A DNA stretch of 22,565 bases from an uncultured Vogesella sp. (GTDB lineage Bacteria; Pseudomonadota; Gammaproteobacteria; Burkholderiales; Chromobacteriaceae), in contig CAMLGD010000026.1 of assembly GCA_946479405.1 (NCBI GenBank), positions 1 to 22,565 of the forward strand, written 5' to 3'. Below the pieces are notes generated by a model. It saw only the letters and a program-made list of their open reading frames with translations. It was not told where the DNA came from and ran no database searches. Position numbers and translations under genes: made by a program. Position 1 is the first letter of the stretch; each line of letters starts with the position of its first letter. This document shows, piece by piece, positions 22,171 to 22,565 of this stretch.

Positions 22171-22198
22171 GAGCCACAAACTAGACGACCGGTCTAAT
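22169..22198 (+). promoter_or_regulatory. Promoter and NemR operator of the old yellow enzyme gene
   Basis: TTGAGC (22169-22174) and TCTAAT (22193-22198) are spaced by 18 bases. The dyad TAGAC-GACCG-GTCTA (22182-22196) covers the -10, so bound repressor would block polymerase. It shares the GACCGGTCTAAT core with the nemR operator. Confidence 0.75.
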
Positions 22199-22228
22199 TT
22201 TACCCAACACCCAGCCAGAGGACTTACC

Positions 22229-22565
22229 ATGCAAGCCGACAAACTGCTCACTCCGCTGCACCTCGGTGCCGTGACCCTGAACAACCGCGTGCTGATGGCA
22301 CCGCTGACCCGCCTGCGCAACACCGAGCCGGGCGATGTACCCACCGCACTGGCGACCGAATACTACCGCCAGCGTGCCGGTGCCGGCCTGATCATCAACG
22401 AAGGCACCCACATCTCCCCCACCGCCAAGGGTTATGCCGGCGCGCCGGGCATCTACAGCGAAGAGCAGGTGCACGCCTGGCGCGCAGTCACCGACGCGGT
22501 GCACGCCGAAGGCGGCAAGATCGCCATCCAGCTGTGGCACACCGGCCGCATCTCGCACACCAGCC
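22229..22565 (+). CDS. nemA: Old yellow enzyme / N-ethylmaleimide reductase, N-terminal part (cut by window edge)
   Basis: The 112 visible residues show the FMN-dependent ene-reductase family start: [26 protein letters not shown], then [20 protein letters not shown] and, at the edge, [20 protein letters not shown] and QLWHTGR belong to the FMN-binding site. These enzymes reduce activated C=C bonds in maleimides, enones and nitroaromatics using NAD(P)H and in enterobacteria are controlled by NemR. GAGG lies about 7 bases before the ATG. The rest of the gene is outside the window. Confidence 0.92.
   Translation, partial: MQADKLLTPLHLGAVTLNNRVLMAPLTRLRNTEPGDVPTALATEYYRQRAGAGLIINEGTHISPTAKGYAGAPGIYSEEQVHAWRAVTDAVHAEGGKIAIQLWHTGRISHTS

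Noticed and set aside
21493..22344. A 283-codon minus-strand frame across nemR, which might have used the orphan terminator at 21463-21483
   Set aside because: It covers nemR, the terminator and the nemA start in antisense and shows no family pattern. The orphan terminator remains unexplained but does not validate this frame.

Overview
The window (about 22.6 kb, GC-rich, with a lower-GC stretch near 7.4-12.6 kb) looks like a chromosomal catabolic region of a Gram-negative proteobacterium. It is most likely a betaproteobacterium; a Chromobacteriaceae-type relative is my guess from gene content and style, not a demonstrated identity. I see no rRNA, tRNA, transposase, phage gene or CRISPR array.

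Region 1 (1-10586, minus strand). After the start of a pyruvate carboxylase gene (1-760) lies a ten-gene unit transcribed leftward from about 10.7 kb to a strong terminator at 829-859. In transcription order it encodes a periplasmic amino-acid-binding protein, an ABC ATPase, two HisM-type permeases, a DapA-family deaminase/lyase, a Cys/Cys proline-racemase-family epimerase, a DadA-like FAD dehydrogenase, an SDR-fold protein with a degenerate active site, an ALDH10-like aldehyde dehydrogenase and a second proline-racemase paralogue with a Ser/Cys pair. The set fits uptake and breakdown of trans-4-hydroxy-L-proline (epimerase, D-hydroxyproline dehydrogenase, pyrroline-hydroxycarboxylate deaminase, ketoglutarate-semialdehyde dehydrogenase) plus two extra genes of unknown role. 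Three perfect hairpins sit between genes of the unit.

Region 2 (10587-12597). A GntR/FCD regulator is divergent from the uptake operon and shares with it a control region carrying GTGTCGACA-type boxes that overlap both predicted -35 elements. Directly downstream of the regulator is an azlC-azlD exporter pair.

Region 3 (12751-17111). An Lrp/AsnC regulator is divergent from a three-gene operon: an AllC/HyuC-type M20 amidohydrolase, 2,3-diaminopropionate ammonia-lyase and a HipO-type M20 amidohydrolase. This looks like a pathway that frees 2,3-diaminopropionate from an N-substituted precursor and converts it to pyruvate and ammonia.

Region 4 (17112-21328). A gene-free 319-bp stretch is followed by a LysR regulator, an aromatic-L-amino-acid decarboxylase preceded by a long imperfect hairpin that reaches its Shine-Dalgarno sequence, and an orphan lipoprotein of the LivK type with a clear terminator.

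Region 5 (21329-22565). A NemR-like TetR repressor, with the Cys/Lys redox pair conserved, precedes the start of a NemA-like old yellow enzyme. Near-identical palindromes lie in front of both genes, so this is an electrophile/hypochlorite-type stress module.
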